Of a stretch of DNA of 64,000 bases, positions 38,223-50,249 are shown piece after piece (position 1 is the stretch's first letter; each line of letters opens with the position of its first letter). Under the pieces are notes generated by a model. That model made no database searches. It had not been told where the DNA came from and saw only the letters and a program-made list of their open reading frames with translations. This DNA comes from Dendrocalamus latiflorus (Eukaryota; Streptophyta; Magnoliopsida; Poales; Poaceae), in NCBI GenBank assembly GCA_017311315.1, contig CM029666.1, forward strand, positions 5,016,176 through 5,080,175, read 5' to 3'. Made by a program: the position numbers and the translations under genes.

Positions 38223-39076
38223 GAAGTTTGGACAAAAATGACACTGTTACTCCTAAAAATACCAGATGTAGTTCCCAAACCAGTGCAATTCCGTTTCTAG
38301 CCCCTCCCCCACTACACGATTTCCTAGCGTCGACACATGGCAATCGTGTGGTCCCCAACCACACGACTACACTATTCATCCGAGTCGTGTGGTCCCCAAC
38401 CGCATGACTTGCATGCTACAGTGTTTTTGCTCAGCTGGTGCGTTTGCTGCTTGAGGTCTAAAATTATCATTTTTGTGTGGAGAAGAGTTTAATTAGTTTT
38501 GCAAAAAATTTTGTAATATAAGCTTTAAGAATTTTTGTGCGCAATTTTTTTTGTGGAGTCTGCAACAATTTTGTAATATAGAAAATGCGGTGCAAAATAT
38601 TTTGAAATACATTTTGAAAACTCATTATGTAGTGTAGATAAAACACTGTAGCACCTACATGTTTTAAAGTTTACAAAAAAATTTATAAACTTTAAAACAT
38701 ATAGGTGCTGACACACAAAAATATATTAAAGTTTATAATTACAATTTTTTTTGTAAAACTAAGTAAACTCTTCTCTATACAAAAATGAAAATTTTAGACC
38801 TCATTACAAGCAGCAAAAGCACCAACTGAGCAAAAACACTATAGCATGCACGTTGTGCAGTCGGGAACCGCACGACTCAGATGAATAGTGGTCGTACGGT
38901 CCCTGATCGCACGATCAACTCATGAACAGTAGTCGTGTGGTCCCCGACCGCACGATTACCACGTGTCGACGCTAGGAAATCGTGCGGTGGGGGAGGGGCT
39001 ATAAACGGAATTGCGCTGGTTTAGAAGCTACATCTAGTATTTTTAGGAGCAACAGTGCCATTTGTGTCCAAATCTC
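38223..39076. mobile_element. Mutator-like fold-back MITE, near-complete palindrome
   Basis: The 854-bp element is flanked by a perfect 9-bp duplication, GAAGTTGGC at 38214-38222 and 39077-39085, the size made by Mutator-family transposases. The two halves are inverted copies over nearly their whole length. Examples are GACACTGTTACTCCTAAAAA against its complement at 39035-39057, AAATCGTG...GGGGGAGGGGCT at the shoulders, and TGTTTTAAAGTTTA / TAAACTTTAAAACA around the centre near 38680. No coding capacity. Confidence 0.9.
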
Positions 39077-39399
39077 GAAGTTGGCAGGCGAGGCTCGCGA
39101 TCGTGTGTACAGATGGGCTCCAGTGTAAAATTTTTGCTTTTTAGCCCAAAATTTGAAAGTTTTTTACATATGGACCCCTGGAAAAAAGATTTGCAAAAAT
39201 GGACCCTTACCACGGCGCCAAATCATATAGCGCCCAGGGTACATGTCACGGCGCCATGTGCTTTAGCGCCGTGTATTGACACGTCGGAGCCACGGTGGCA
39301 CAGCACGACGCCATGGTCTGTGGCGCCGTTTCATGTACCCTAGGCGCTAACTGTGATGGCGCCGTGCTTCGTGACTTAACCCCGGGCGCGGCCCCGGCC

Positions 39400-39522
39400 C
39401 CCCAGCTCCCCCTCTCTCTGCTATGTTCAAACAGTAAACCGCCGCCGCCTCCCCTCTATTCCTCCTCCAAATCCTCTCAAATCCACCGATTTTTCTCACG
39501 GTTTTGCTTCCAAATCGAACAA
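39400..39522 (+). other. Probable 5' UTR exon of the PMD gene
   Basis: A CT-rich leader ends at a consensus donor, ACAA|GTAAGG (intron from 39523). The matching acceptor TTATCACAG ends at 40171, two bases before the ATG at 40173. A 5' UTR intron of about 650 bp is inferred; the exon start is a guess. Confidence 0.5.
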
Positions 39523-40172
39523 GTAAGGTGAACTCTCTCCCCTCCCTTGATTTTTTGCAATAGATATGGATTATTTGAGCTACATTTCGTGGGGGAATAT
39601 TTGAAACCCTAGATGAAATTAGTTCCATTTGGATCGGTTTTAGGTTAGATTTGCAATAGAAATGCGTAATGTAAGAGTAGTATTGTGTATACAATCGTTT
39701 TTAGGATTTGATTTTTGTGAGATTGATGAATATTTAGAAATTTGAGTAAGATTGATGTCGGAGAATAGATGCATTTATCGTTTATTGGTGAGACTTATAT
39801 CATTTTGTTGCCCTCATTATCAATAAGCTACCAGTGAAAACTATTCATAAAGGTATTTGCAAAATACGTAAAAAAAACTATAGATTCCCTTTCAATTTTT
39901 TGTTTGGTTCATATTGACATATATGTTATAATTAGTTATGAGTATATCCAAAATGATCAACTTTGTAAATGGGACACCGGGGATAGAGAAACGGGGATGG
40001 AGGGTAAATAATATACAAGCTGACATGTATTTAACCAAGGGTAAATCTCTAATACTTTCATTTTGATTCAAATTTCATAATTCAATTTGATTCTTATTTT
40101 ATTTATAAATATGTTTTATAAATTTCTTATTTGAATATTTCTTAAACATTGAATTCTAAAATTTATCACAGG

Positions 40173-42628
40173 ATGGCGAGATACCGGCTGCTAGACGAGT
40201 TCTACGAGAGGGAGCACCGCGGCAGGCTCACGGAGGACGGCCAGGTATGTGTGTGGTCGAATTGTACATGTGTTCAACTTGATGGTCACGCAGCTAACTT
40301 TTATAGCAATTTTCAGGACATACCCATACTTCGTCCTCGAACCCATGATGCGGTCCAGTTGATGAGATACGACAACCGCTATACCCCACTGCTGCGTCGT
40401 GCTGGGCTTCACACGGTCGCTAACCTAATACGGCGGGGCATGCCGGTTTTCAACCACCCAGCTTTGACCGCACTTGTCGACAGGTGCATTTTCTCTATCG
40501 GGTCTATTTGTTTTCGCTTCTATATTCTTACATACGTAACTAATTCTTTTCTCCTTGTACTATTAACAGGTGGAGGCCAGAGACACACACGTTCCACCTA
40601 CCCTGTGGGGAGATGACCGTCACGCTGCAGGACGTGACGATGATACTTGGACTTCCCATCAGGGGACAGCCGGTGGTCGGCCCAGCGGTGTCTGAGGGCT
40701 GGAGGGCACGTGTGGAGGCCTTCCTGGGCACGCCATTGCCTCCTGTACCAGATAATCCCAGGCGATGCCGCGTCTCGGGGGTCCACCTTAGATGGTTGCG
40801 GGCTACCTTTGGTGAATGCCCTGATGCCGCGGACGACGCCACGGTGACCTTCCACTGCCGCGCTTGGGTCCTGCACATGTTCGGGGCAGTGCTGTTCCCG
40901 GACGCCACGGGGGATGCTGCTTCGTGGATGTACATCCACTGCCTCCAGGACTGGGGAGACGCTGGACAGTTCAGCTGGGGCTCGGCGGTCCTCGCGTTCC
41001 TCTACCGCCAGCTCTGCGAGGCCTGCAGACGCAAGGCGCCCACGTCGACGCTTGGTGGCTGCGTCTTCCTCCTGCAGGTGTGGTAATGCATTTATTTTTC
41101 CTACAGTTCTTTGTTTTCGTACATGGCTAATCGTATGTTTGCCCCTATGTTCGCTTGCTAGGTGTGGATGTGGACACGCATTCCAGTGGGGCGCCCTCGA
41201 GTGTTGCAGGCGCAGCCTTGGCATCCACAGGGTGTGGATGACCTCGGCCCCACTGTTGCGTACCTGTGGGATGCAGTGTCAGTCCCGTTCGCGACTACTC
41301 AGCGGGCGTACGTGGATTTCAGCAACGAGCTTGACACCTTGTCTCCCACGATGGTAAGAAATTGGTACTGCATTTATTTTTTCTACAGTTCTTGGTTTTT
41401 GTACATGGCTAATCGTGTGTTCGCTTACTAGGTGTCCTGGGAGCCTTACTCCGAGGCACAGGTTCTAGCGCTACCGCTCAGCACCATGTGCCGCAGGGAC
41501 TCCCATATTTGGAGGATGAGGTGTCCGCTGATCTGCTTCTACGCCGTGGAGATTCACCTCCCCCACAGAGTTGCGCGTCAGTTCGGCCTCGTGCAGTTCT
41601 TCCCCCCAGAGGGGATGTCGACTTCTGTTGAGTTGCACAAGTAAGTAACAATTTGTGTTTCATTTAAAATTCTTTTTGTTCGTACTAACAACTATTGTTG
41701 ACATCTGCTATATGTACAGGTTCGACAGGGTCCGCCAACGAAAGGTGACGGACTTCGCTCATTACCACCGAGACTACGTCCAGTGGTGGAGGAGGATGGA
41801 GGACAACTGCGAGCCGGACAGTACCCCTCACAGCAACGCCAGCTTCCGGGATTACTTGTCCTGGTACCACGGCGCCACCCGCTACAGGCTGAGGCAGCAG
41901 TGGACCGATGTCGACTACGCGGACCTCGCTTCGTCCGAGGACGAGGACACCGCGTACGACAAGCGTGCGAGGGAGGGCACAGTGGTCGAGGCCGCTCCGA
42001 TTCTTGATCGAGTGGTACGGAATGCATGATATTTACACTTACTTTGGTTCAATACGTTTATCTCGTACTTACTTATGTTCAAACCTCGGTGCATGATATT
42101 CTTTAGGGGACTTCTCTCCAAACCTCGGTGCGGGACATCGACGAGGCTCTCAGCCACCCAGTTGGTGAGCTGGACAGCGAGAACCGCAGCCTGAGGGACC
42201 TCCTGCAGAGACTTCGACGTCGCCTCAGTCGGGCGGCAGGTCGGTGTGGTTGCCGCGCACGCACGGACGTCGCACCACCGGCGGCCTCCCAGCGCTCGGG
42301 TGCCGCTGCAGCCTCGTCGTCACACGTCGGCACGCGCCAGTCCACGAGGAGCTCGTCACGCACTCCGACTTTTAGTCAGGGCGACGACGACGACGACGAC
42401 GAGGCGGAGCAGGGTGACGACGTCGAGGAGGAGCAGGGTGACGACGTCGAGGAGGAGCACGAGGACGAGGAGGCATCTACCCATGACGAGATTGGGATGT
42501 CGCAGATGTCTGACGCACCGTCTACTCAGGCTTCGCAGCGACCTCGTCGTTCGGCTCGTCCCCCGAGCACGTATACTCCAGGGAGTTATGCTCTAGCCAA
42601 GGGCAAGGGGAAGGCCAAGAGGCAGTGA
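40173..42628 (+). CDS. Plant mobile domain (PMD, MAIN/MAIL1-like) protein inside a Mutator-like element, 7 exons
   Basis: Exons: 40173-40244, 40317-40483, 40570-41077, 41162-41353, 41432-41640, 41720-42014 and 42107-42628. All introns are GT-AG and the joined frame is 1,965 bases (654 residues) with no internal stop. The PMD (once called 'aminotransferase-like') is recognised from RHAGLHTV-type text (here LLRRAGLHTVANLIRRGMPV), RWRPETHTFHLPCGEM, VTLQDVTMILGLPIRGQPVV (about residues 80-120), and VWMWTRIPVGRP. After the domain come a short leucine-rich helix (about 503-525), a Ser/Arg-rich linker, an Asp/Glu-rich stretch (about 573-605) and a basic end, KGKGKAKRQ. Host PMD proteins MAIN and MAIL1 act in the nucleus in transposon silencing and genome stability in Arabidopsis. 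PMD genes are also known to ride in plant transposons. What this copy does is unknown. Open reading across seven exons suggests recent or present selection. Confidence 0.9.
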
Positions 42629-42852
42629 TGTTTAGAGACTTTTTCTATAAACATGTCATATTTTCAGACTTATGTGATATTTTGAGACTTTTGTATATTT
42701 ATGTGGTATTTTGAGACTTATTGATAACGATGTTGTTATTTAGGTTTTCAGATGTTTCATGTGTGAATGTATGTGTGTATGTCTGTGTATGTGCATATGT
42801 TTTACAGAAAAGTTTGTTGTTTTGCTGTGTTTTTTGTCAGGTGTAGCTTACA

Positions 42853-43220
42853 CGGCGCCATAACATGTGGCGCCGAGATGTGTTTATATGGCGCCCAAAT
42901 GTTTGGCGCCAAAAGAGGCGCCAAACAGTCGAGCGCCTTATATACACATCTCGGCGCCAAATGATATGGCGCCATGTAAGCTACGTGCGGCGCTCGTATG
43001 TTTGGCGCCGGAATAGGTGGACGCAAGGCACGGCGACCACGCTTGAGTGGCTAAGGCAGTACACGGCGCCACTACATTCAGCGCCGTACGTGCATAGCAC
43101 GGCGCCGTGTGACATGGCGCCGTTTTGTGCCACCGTGGCTCCGACGTGTCAATACATGGCGTTAAATCATATGGCGCCGTGACATGTACTCTGGGCGCTA
43201 TATGATTTGGCGCCGTGGTA
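42853..43220. repeat. GGCGCC palindrome cluster in the right end of the PMD element
   Basis: About thirteen GGCGCC hexamers occur in about 370 bp, often within ATGGCGCC or CACGGCGCC. Fewer copies lie in the left arm (39210-39365). They sit within and just inside the inverted repeat, where transposase-binding sites are expected, but no binding role has been shown. Confidence 0.75.
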
Positions 43221-43312
43221 AGAGTCCATTTTTGCAAATCTTTTTTCCAGAGGTCCATATGTAAAAAACTTTCAAATTTTGGGCTAAAAAGCAAAAATTT
43301 TACGGCTCCAGT

Positions 43313-44447
43313 CTCCTAACCCTTTGTTTAATCTTCATTACCATTGGGAGCCCATGGCCGCGGGAGCTGCTGGTGGTTTCGCCCCCGACGAATTCCTCAC
43401 GGGAATATTTGCCGGTTCTGGAGCGAGACAAGGGAGAAATCAAACAGCTCGAAACGTTTGGGCATTATCTCTTAGCTTCCACATAAAGTTATTTTTGTAC
43501 AGGTCTATGGAAGTAGACCTCGAACCAAATGATCTTGCGTAAAGCTTAAAAAAACTAATCAGTGTTAACTCGAACCTTAAAAGGTCAGACTGTTTGAGAG
43601 CGCGTGTTTACCGACTAATTCCAAGAGTTACTAGCAGTATGTGATGACGGCGGATCATAGACTTCCTGCATTTGATTAGAACTAAGCAATAATTTATGAG
43701 AAGTAGTTCTATGCTTTCCTCTGTAACAAGAGTAACACTAATATTTAATCACATGAAGAGGTAAGTAATATTTATTTATCATTCATCGTACTTTAAATAT
43801 TATACAAATTATTATTGAGAAAAATATAGAAGCACCGGCCATGATTTAGTAATGTGTTTGACCCCTCAATACCAGTGATTAAACAAGTGTTATCAGCCCT
43901 GTAAGGCTGTGTCTAGCTCTTGCCGTTCGCGGAGGTTGCCCTGACATCTGAACACCGATAAAGAATTGTGCTTCTTGTTTGATCTGCACACTGATTACAA
44001 GACCAGCCAATTGATTATGCACATGATGATCCACGAAAAGATATGAAATCTGGGTTGTCGAATCACTGGCAGTTGCAGCACAATTGGCCGCCCTAATCTT
44101 ATAATTCTGTGTGCCGTTTGGATTTTGGGACTATTGCTCTCACTGAAATTAGCAGTACAGAAATTAAGTCAGAAACTAAAAATCACTGGTATTAGCATTA
44201 GCAGTCCTTACGATAAGTTTGGATTGTAATAATTTCACAGGAAATGGTTCGATTCATAGAAATATGATAAAATTCTCGCGTTCTAAGAAGGATCCAAGGT
44301 TTGACCGGTAGCTAGGGTAGCAAGGCGAAGTTTTATTTTAAAAAAAATGAAATTTGAACCTAAAAGTTTATGAGGACAATAAAAAGCTTAACGACGAAAT
44401 GTTGTTTTTTTAAATGTACTAGTACTAGTACATTTTCCTTGGACTAA
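43313..44447. other. Intergenic spacer, no gene seen
   Basis: A short piece, 43313-43550, is less AT-rich and has an open frame without a domain. The rest is AT-rich spacer with no element ends recognised. Confidence 0.4.
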
Positions 44448-44704
44448 GGGCCTGTTTGGTTCATGACCAGAAGTTGCCTAGCCACAGGTTAGGCGTGCCA
44501 TAGTTTTTAGGTAGCTGTTTGGTTCACTGACGTAACTGTGGCATGCCACACTTTCTTAGCACCCGACCCCACACGTCATAGACTCAGTTTCTTGCCAAAC
44601 TTTGCCACAAGTGTGGCTTCGATTTTGTTAACCACACTTTCTGTGGCAGCCACATATTGCCTAAGCTTAGGCATGATAAAATTAGGCACCAACCAAACAG
44701 GCCC
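44448..44704. mobile_element. Tourist-like (PIF/Harbinger) MITE, copy 1
   Basis: The 257-bp element has inverted ends GGGCCTGTTTGGTT / AACCAAACAGGCCC and is flanked by TAA on both sides (44445-44447, 44705-44707), the Harbinger-type 3-bp duplication. The interior is non-coding. Confidence 0.88.
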
Positions 44705-44737
44705 TAAATCTGCCATTGCATTGCCTAAACAACATAT

Positions 44738-45236
44738 GGGGGTGTTTGGTTGCCAGCCACAGTTTACCACGTCTTGACCAACTTTGGGAGCTGTTTGGTT
44801 GCAGCCATAGTTGTGGCAAGATTCCCTTCCAGCAAACTAGGGGCCTGTTTGGTTCATGACCAGAAGTTGCCTAGCCGCAAGTTAGGCGTGCCACAGTTTT
44901 TAGGTAGCTGTTTGGTTCACTGACGTAACTGTGGCATGCCACACTTTCTTAGCACCCAGCCCCACACGTCATAGACTCAGTTTCTTGCCAAACTTTGCCA
45001 CAAGTGTGGCTTCGATTTTGTTAGCCACACTTTCTGTGGCAGCCACATATTGCCTAAGCTTAGGCATGGTAAGATTAGACACCAACCAAACAGGCCCTAG
45101 GTCCCACGCGTCAATAACTCAAAAAAGTGTGGCAAAATTCCCTTAAGCTTGTTAAGGTGTGGCAAAGAATTTGACCTTAACTTAGGTAAGTGTGGTAAAT
45201 TTTATTGGCAAAGTGTTGTTAGCAACCAAACAGCCC
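44738..45236. mobile_element. Tourist-like MITE interrupted by a second Tourist copy
   Basis: Outer ends GGGGGTGTTTGGTTGC and GCAACCAAACAGCCC are inverted. TAT flanks both sides (44735-44737, 45237-45239). Removing the nested 257-bp copy and one TAG leaves an element of about 240 bp. Confidence 0.75.
44841..45097. mobile_element. Tourist-like MITE, copy 2, nested
   Basis: It is the same length (257 bp) and nearly the same sequence as copy 1, with a handful of substitutions such as ACAGG/GCAAG near the left end. It is flanked by TAG on both sides (44838-44840, 45098-45100) and sits inside the MITE at 44738-45236. Confidence 0.88.
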
Positions 45237-45239
45237 TAT

Positions 45240-48135
45240 TAGCCGCTGGAATTTGAGACAATGGAAAAACGCGGTGGTTTTGCGCTTTTGCCAGCCAGCT
45301 AACTCTGCCAAAAGAAAAGGGAAACAACGGAACTCCTTCAACGGTTTTGGCCAAGTGACATTTTTCTATCCTCGCGCTGCTTGATTGAAAAGCACTTCAT
45401 GAACAAATAATAGTAATATTTTGGGGGCTAACCTACGCCAGCCACGCCACCAAGACGGCTTTGGCAGCACCAGAGAATGGCTTATGTTGGCAGTCTCAAG
45501 TCTAAACTAGTCTGTCGTCAGAAATGGTTACATTTTGGGGGTAAAATCAAAATGATTATAACGAAGCGAATTCTCTATTGATTACTTTAATCCATGCGGC
45601 TGTTTAAAATGCTAATAGTCTTTTCTTAGACTCTTTGCGCATAATTAGTAATTTTATTAGTCTTAACTCTTGCGAACAAGCTAAGGTTTTTGTTCTGAAG
45701 CCCTTAGGCAAGGCGATCTTAAGCATGTTTGCAAATCTTTGTTCATTTCTAAGAAAAATCCCCTCTTTTTTGCAGTCACTTTTTGTTTTTTGGATTGTGA
45801 GACGTGGATTTGTCTAGTATCAGACATCAATTCTTCAAATAATCCTGCATAAAACGTTTCCTACCTTAGAAGCAGAATCAAATCAAGCATGACATCTGTT
45901 AGGTGAGGCTCCGATTGGTGCCTAGATCCAACTGTTTTCAGAATCAAATCCTGATCAAAGCTTATGGGTCACAATCTCATCATCTTGGTATTTTAGAAGA
46001 TATGAGAGATTGTTGGTTAGGTGCTGGTAAAGTTGCCAGATAAATTTCAGCACAAAATATAGGAACAATCCCACGTCACCTCATGTAGTATAACATCATG
46101 AAGCGATTGGCACAATTGAAGCTGTGCTGCAAGCCTGTAACTGAAAAATTGGAGACACTTGGCAACATGTAATAAGTACGTATGCCATAGCAACTGTCAA
46201 TGGCAAATTAAAGCCCTTTTGGATTGTACGCATAAACAGAAAAATGAAATAATTAAACAAGAAAGAAACAAAGAAATTAAGCCCTCGTATAGTGATAAAC
46301 ATATATGTTGCCAATTTCCAGTCAAAGTGCGACTGCCCATCAAATCTTTATGTCCATTAAATTTGCGACTGCCAAGAAATCAAGCACACAATATGTAGCT
46401 AGCTAGCTATAGCTATTACGCTAAGCTAATTTGCGATTAGTAATCTACAAATAGCATTACGATAATGTCCGGAGCAAGCCGTTTGAAACACGTTAGATTC
46501 TTAATGTGATTTTTTTCTTTTTTTTAATTCTTTGTAGAGAAATAATAGTATTTTTTATTTTTTATATTTTCTTTAATTAATTTTTTTAAGAAACTAACAA
46601 CCACTACATATTATTTTAATTAAAAATAAAAAATCACGTCACTTCGGAACGGGTCCATGCATGCGGCTATATATATGTAGTCTAAATGCGTCGTGCCGCT
46701 TTTCTTGGAATCAGAAATGATTAGTGGAGTCCAGGCGTACAGCTATGCAGGTACCATACGACTCTAGGTATAGTACTAGAATTATTAGCGGAGTAGCTTA
46801 TTAGCTTAGTGCTAATTGTTTGTCTGGTTCAACGCGTACACACTACAGAGCACACCTCTTCCAAGTCAAACATGCATATCTGGCTTTCTATAGTTTCTAC
46901 ACAATTAGAGGTCAACAAATGATCATTCCACGCGATTCTGGAATCAGTTAGCTATGCATAGCTCATTTTCCTGAATAAGAAAAAAAAAACGCGGCGAAAG
47001 ATAAGAAAGGAAGTGTACAAGTGTTCAGGACCTATTCAATTTAGAGTTTAGCTTCTTAGCCAAAAACGGAAAAAAAAAAGAGAGTAAATAGCTTACCACG
47101 CTGACCGATATCTGAGCATATGGAATGGGCCGATGTGGGCCGGCAAAAGATTGAAAAGGCCCGGAGAAAGAAATGGTGCGACTCCGATGTACGTCAGCCT
47201 GGTAAGCAGGTAAGGCGCATATTATGTGGTTCTTGCATTACGGGCCTGCGGCGTATTGCTACGATCTCTTCCTTCTCTCTTCCCCAAGAATGCAAACTAC
47301 GCTCTGATCTGATCATCTGATGGGCACTTCGAGGAGAAAAAAAATCTAAATGATCGAGAAGGAGGACGAACAGAGAGAGAGAGAGAGAGAGATGGGACGT
47401 GCGTGACGCGTCCACATCGATCAGACCATACCAGTATACGACCACCCATCGGCGGCCGGTCGCGCCGTCGTTGCCGCTCAGCTCTCGGATCGATCTCTCG
47501 TCGGCTCGGCAAGCAAGCAAGCGCGCACCCACCAGGCTGCTCGGTGGCGGTGCTCGCCCGTCCAGATGACGGACGGACGTGCCTGCATGCATGCATGACG
47601 GCGCGACCGTGGCCCACGAGGACATACATCTTTCATCTCACATTCGAGGGGAAGAGACGGAGATGGTCTAGTCCAAGGAATGTTCGTCGCTGCTGGGATC
47701 TAGCATGAACTAAGGCACGTGCTCCCTCCCCGTTCACAAAAAAACTGAAATAGGTGGAGTCAAATTTTAAAAATTTTATCTATTAATATCGATGTCTAAA
47801 ACGATTTGTTTTTATAAATCAGAGGAAGTATATAGTTATATACGCGTACGATATGTAAATTAAATAGGATCAGATTTTATTATTAATTCATGAGTACATA
47901 TAGATCGGTCGACGCCCCCAGCTTGTCTGATCAGGAAGAATTAACAAGAAGCTAGGCCGGGGAGAGGATCAATGCAAGATAATAACAGCTCGATTCGATC
48001 AAAGGAATTTAACATATGGAGATTAATTCTCTTTATTTAACCCTAATGATCGAACAAATTAGGAGTAGTTCTTTTTGGCTTCTGGCTTATTACTTATGCT
48101 ACAGTAACTAGTTTTCAAACGAAATATTTTTTAAG
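45240..48135. other. Intergenic spacer, no gene seen
   Basis: Mostly AT-rich. The patch at 47110-47710 is GC-richer, with a GA microsatellite at about 47372-47392 and domain-less frames on both strands. 47728-47831 resembles a short Stowaway-type MITE (CTCCCTCCCCGTTCAC ... ATCAGAGGAAGTA). Confidence 0.35.
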
Positions 48136-48140
48136 GCGGG

Positions 48141-48384
48141 TGTTGTGGCTACAGACCAAACAGAGAGAGATGGTAGTGGAGAGTGATGAAGTTGAGTGTA
48201 ATGGCCTGGGTCCTCCCTATGGCTTGTGCTCATATATATATGCACATGAGGAGTGCTTTTACAGTTATACCCTTACATCTGGTTATCCCCTCTGGGGCAG
48301 TTATGTCATTACACATGGCCTATTCTGGGCCTTATAACCTCCTACCAGGCCTGCTGGGTTTAGGTGGGGGCCATCCCTACGACA
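48141..48384. repeat. LTR (3' LTR in element direction)
   Basis: A direct repeat of 57904-58149, beginning TGTTGTGGCTACAG and ending CCTACGACA. It contains CATATATATATGC, a likely TATA region, near 48230. Confidence 0.95.
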
Positions 48385-49281
48385 GGAGCCTCTCATGGTA
48401 AAGGGCTTCACAAGGCCGAAGCCATGTTGCCGAGTCCTTTGGCCCCCTCCGTCCCGCGGCCTGTGAACATGTCCAGACTTGACCCGGGGCTGCGCTGCGG
48501 CCGAAGCAGATGCGTGCTCTTCTGGCCGTCCACGTGGTGAAGCGTGCTCGGCGCGGTGCAGGCCTTGAGGCGTCGCGACCGTCAATGTGACGGCGGACTC
48601 CCGGCATTTGGACTTCTGAGGCGCGCGCGTTCCGCAATCGTTGCGAGCTTGCCGCCTGGTTGGGTGCTTTTTAATGATGGTTGGCTTGCCAGGGGGCAGG
48701 CTGTCGCATCGCGCAGTGTGCCTTCTCGTAAGTGGAGCGTGCGACGGTTTCCGGAGAGCACGCAGTGGGGTGCGGACGGTTGCTCTTACGCGCCTCTGGT
48801 AGCTGCACCGCCCGACGCCTTGCGCTTGTGCTTCCGTCGGTTGGCATGCCCCCACGCTGGCGACTCCTCGCCTAGCGAGGCTGAGTATAAATATGCTGGC
48901 GCCAGGGGCCGCTCCCTAGACATCCCTTGCTGTACATCCCGTACCTGTTCATGGTTAATTTCTCATATGTAGAAAAAGTTTTGTGCACCTGTGTTTGATG
49001 ACTGCGTCGACCGGCGTCAATGCCTGCGAGGGCCGGTGAACCAAATACGTCCTGTTTGTGGGAATGCTTCACCGCCTGATGCATAAATGGCAAGGCCTGA
49101 CTTGCTCTCGTAGACAGATATGGAGTCATCCGTACGCTTTGCTCGTGCGAACGAGCATATGCTGGTGTGGCGATTCATATCTGCCTACGAGATCATGTCT
49201 GCTCTTGCCGCAACATTGACCGTTGCCTGTTCGAGCTATGGTGGTCGTATGTGCTGTTCTCCGTTCTTGGCTGGCGCCGAA

Positions 49282-49596
49282 GTCGAGGTAGACGCGCGCG
49301 CTCCGTCCCCTACCCTTCGAACGGGTCGTGCTCCGTCCCCTACCCTTCGAGCGGGTGGCAGCGAAGCTGGCGCCTAGTCGAAGTAGACGCGCGCGCTCCG
49401 TCCCCTACCCTTCGAACGGGTGGCAGCGGAGCTGGCGCCTAGTCGAAGTAGACGCGCGCGCTCCGTCCCCTACCCTTCGAACGGGTGGCAGCGAAGCTGG
49501 CGCCTAAGTCGAGGTAGACGCGCGCGCTCCGTCCCCTACCCTTCGAACGGGTGGCAGCGAAGCTGGCGCCTAAGTCGAGGTAGACGTGCGCCTTCG
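49282..49596. repeat. Tandem array A, about 65-bp units, inside the LTR retrotransposon
   Basis: Units start GTCGA(G/A)GTAGACGCGCG at 49282, 49377, 49442, 49508 and 49574. The first unit is longer because a CTCCGTCCCCTACCCTTCGA piece is itself duplicated. Each ends with GGCAGCG(A/G)AGCTGGCGCC. Confidence 0.93.
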
Positions 49597-50249
49597 CACC
49601 GCGAACACCGCCTCGTGGGCGGTGACTTGGGGTCTTGTGATGCGGTCTTGCGCTGTAAAGGTTCCGTGAATCACGCCGGCCCCTGGTCTGCCAGGGTTAG
49701 GTTCCCGTACCGCGCGACCCGATGCGCCCGGGGCACGTGGCGGCCTATGGCGGGTGGGCGGCGGGATGTGGACGGTTGCGTGTTTGTAGCTGCTCGCCTC
49801 TTCCCTAGGCGAGGTGGACACGGGGTGGGCAGTGAATGACATGGCGCCGGAGCGGTTGCGATTCCCTGGCCCATTAATGCGTCTTTAACAGCGGCTAGGT
49901 GGCGTCGTGCTGTGACAGCCCTTGGCGCTTGTGGTGGTGGCCTTCCTGCGTTGGGTACGGGGCACTGCGCCGAACTAGCGCTTGTACGGCTGCGGTCGCG
50001 CCCCGATGCGGACCTTCGCGACCCTTCGCTTTCCGCTACGGGGGATCGCGCGGGGCGGACCTTTACACCGCTGCGGGTGCATCCGGCACGCGGATCGTTG
50101 CAACACTTCGATAGCGGCGGTACGGGCGAGGCGGCTTGAAATAGCCCCTCCGTAACAGCGGCCCTGCAGCTTTACGTCCTCTTGCCTGGCTGCTCCGCCG
50201 TCGACACTTTCGCGATACGCTCACCGCTGCAACCTTTCCGCGGAAAGCG

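Larger units (their letters stand above)
39125..43303. mobile_element. Mutator-like element carrying a plant mobile domain gene
   Basis: The 4,179-bp element has long terminal inverted repeats, beginning GTAAAATTTTTGC at 39125, with the exact complement ending at 43303. The arms match at roughly 95% by eye over about 190 bases and then weaken. It is flanked by a perfect 9-bp duplication, GGCTCCAGT at 39116-39124 and 43304-43312. The only gene inside is the PMD gene at 40173-42628. No MULE transposase (MuDR/zf-SWIM) motif is present, so movement would need enzyme in trans. The close match of the arms and the perfect duplication suggest a fairly recent insertion. Confidence 0.92.
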
